The notes beneath the pieces are model-generated. The model did no database searches and had not been told where the DNA came from. It worked only from the letters and a program-made list of their open reading frames with translations. 33,084 bases of DNA from 66-474 sp040255405 (GTDB taxonomy: Bacteria > Pseudomonadota > Gammaproteobacteria > Xanthomonadales > Rhodanobacteraceae). Made by a program: the position numbers and the translations under genes. Positions 32,064-33,084 of the stretch are shown here, piece by piece. How positions within the stretch are numbered: the first letter of the stretch is position 1; each line of letters starts with the position of its first letter. The stretch is taken from contig JBDZUX010000034.1 in the NCBI GenBank assembly GCA_040255405.1, positions 1 through 33,084 on the forward strand, given 5' to 3'.

Positions 32064-32987
32064 ATGATGACCGATTCCATGACCAGCATCGACCCACGTG
32101 ATCGCGCCGCGATCGACGCGTTCCTCGAAGGCGTGTGGTCGCGCGACGGCCTGGCCGATCTGACGCTCACCGATTATCGCGGCGACCTGGAACGTTGTGC
32201 GGCATGGCTGGCGGAACACGCACAAGGATTGCTGCAAGCGACCCGCGAAGACCTGTTCCGCTACCTCGCCGCACGCAACGCGGCCGGCATCGGCGCACGC
32301 ACCAACGCGCGCGAGTTGACCGCGCTGCGACGTTTCTATGGCGAACAGGTGCGGCGCGACGTTTCCTTCGAAGACCCGACCCTGCTGCTCGACGCGCCCA
32401 AGCTTCCACGCACGCTGCCCAAGGCGCTTGCGGAACGCGAAATCGAAGGTTTGCTGGAGGCGCCCGACATCGCCACGCCGATCGGCCTGCGCGACCGCGC
32501 GATGCTGGAATTGATGTATGCCTGCGGTTTGCGCGTCAGCGAACTGGTGACGCTGCCCTTGTCGGGATTGAACTTGCGCCAGGGCGTGCTGCGCGTCACC
32601 GGCAAGGGCGGCAAGGAACGCCTGGTACCGATCGGCGAAACCTGCCTGGACTGGTTGACGCGGTATCTGCGCGACGCGCGCCCCGCGCTGGCGAAGGGCC
32701 GCGAGACGCCCGCGCTGTTCCTGTCCAACCGCGCCGCCGGCATGACCCGCCAGATGGCCTGGACCCTGGTGAAGAAACATGCGCTCGCCGCCGGCATCGC
32801 GGCCAAGCGTATTTCGCCGCACGTGTTGCGGCATTCGTTCGCGACGCATCTTCTCAACCATGGCGCCGACCTGCGCGCGCTTCAGATGTTGCTGGGCCAC
32901 AGCAATCTCTCCACCACGCAGATCTACACGCTGGTCGCGCGCGAAGGGCTGAAGCGGTTGCATTCGCAACATCACCCGCGGGCTTAG
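32064..32987 (+). CDS. xerD: Tyrosine recombinase XerD
   Basis: Works with XerC at dif to resolve chromosome dimers during division. The 307-residue product has the N-terminal core-binding domain (about 12-95) and the catalytic domain. The full active-site set is present: R157 (CGLRVSEL), K181 (TGKGGKERLVP), H253 and R256 (HVLRHSFATHLL), H279 (LGHSNLSTTQIYT) and nucleophile Y288. Start choice is uncertain among ATGs at 32064, 32067 and 32079; GGAGG at 32043-32047 is rather far upstream. The chain length fits XerD. Its proximity to pepA, whose product is a Xer cofactor in E. coli, is noted but is probably just conserved gene order. Confidence 0.95.
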   Translation: MMTDSMTSIDPRDRAAIDAFLEGVWSRDGLADLTLTDYRGDLERCAAWLAEHAQGLLQATREDLFRYLAARNAAGIGARTNARELTALRRFYGEQVRRDVSFEDPTLLLDAPKLPRTLPKALAEREIEGLLEAPDIATPIGLRDRAMLELMYACGLRVSELVTLPLSGLNLRQGVLRVTGKGGKERLVPIGETCLDWLTRYLRDARPALAKGRETPALFLSNRAAGMTRQMAWTLVKKHALAAGIAAKRISPHVLRHSFATHLLNHGADLRALQMLLGHSNLSTTQIYTLVAREGLKRLHSQHHPRA

Positions 32988-33084
32988 TTTGTGCGGTCGT
33001 CCGTGATCGCTGCTCCGAAAAAAGGGCACGTGTCTGCCCCATTGATCGCAGTCGTGGAGACCAGAACGGCCATCCATGGCCTGA
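32988..33084. other. Downstream region of xerD, ends in a hairpin of the AT-GG-AT family
   Basis: No gene is visible. GGCCATCCATGGCC at 33068-33081 is the reverse form of the GGCCAT-GG-ATGGCC hairpin and is identical to 31229-31242. It may be the beginning of another composite repeat cut by the window end. Confidence 0.5.

Noticed and set aside
31340..32170. A 276-codon minus-strand frame through the hairpin element and RDD gene
   Set aside because: It overlaps the RDD gene in another frame and reads through the hairpin repeats. No domain is visible.
32064..32987. XerD as integrase of a mobile island
   Set aside because: Length, motifs and the lptFG/RDD/pepA neighbourhood fit the housekeeping recombinase. 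No attachment site or tRNA is near.

Overview
The window reads as chromosomal DNA of a high-GC gammaproteobacterium of the order Lysobacterales (Xanthomonadales), most likely Rhodanobacteraceae or Xanthomonadaceae. The evidence is the secretion operon order E-F-G-H-I-J-K-L-M-N-D typical of Xanthomonas xps loci, the lptF/lptG-RDD-xerD-pepA neighbourhood, a Def2-type deformylase, and dense families of short intergenic palindromes. I see no tRNA, rRNA, CRISPR array, prophage or intact insertion sequence. Species cannot be fixed from the sequence alone.

Layout. 1-303: hairpin-rich repeat DNA cut by the window edge. 304-3129 (+): valS, whose 3' end is caught in a 105-bp tandem repeat. 3409-4840 (-): a Def2-like deformylase and a GT2 glycosyltransferase. 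4960-16661 (-): a complete 11-gene type II secretion (T2SS) operon from gspE to gspD, mostly with overlapping or nearly touching genes. 16788-18246 (-): a small secreted protein and a membrane-anchored protein of unknown function. 18309-19697 (-): sdaA. 19844-20080 (+): a glutaredoxin-like protein. 20279-21412 (-): an MscS-type channel. 21512-23278 (-): two YceI proteins enclosing a cytochrome b561, all three genes overlapping. 23400-26954 (+): a large hybrid sensor kinase. 27193-28674 (-): pepA, divergent from lptF-lptG (28752-30979, +). 30980-31572: a hairpin-packed element with inverted ends. 31573-32022 (-): RDD membrane protein. 32064-32987 (+): xerD.

How the genes work together. The T2SS genes encode the cytoplasmic ATPase (E), inner-membrane platform (F, L, M and the GspC-like XpsN), pseudopilus (G-K) and outer-membrane secretin (D). 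Together they export folded periplasmic proteins. No prepilin peptidase or separate pilotin gene is present. The secretin has its own lipobox and a C-terminal SPOR (peptidoglycan-binding) domain. LptF and LptG form the inner-membrane part of the LPS exporter. XerD acts in chromosome dimer resolution. ValS, Def, PepA and SdaA are housekeeping protein and amino-acid enzymes.

Most unusual signals: the SPOR-fused secretin; pseudopilin precursors with very long leaders, parts of which resemble intergenic repeat sequence; a roughly 540-bp element between lptG and the RDD gene bounded by inverted two-hairpin modules; and a hairpin family with a fixed AT-GG-AT centre whose arms differ between copies but keep pairing. 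All positions and motifs were read by eye. Family names rest on motif recognition, with no database search.
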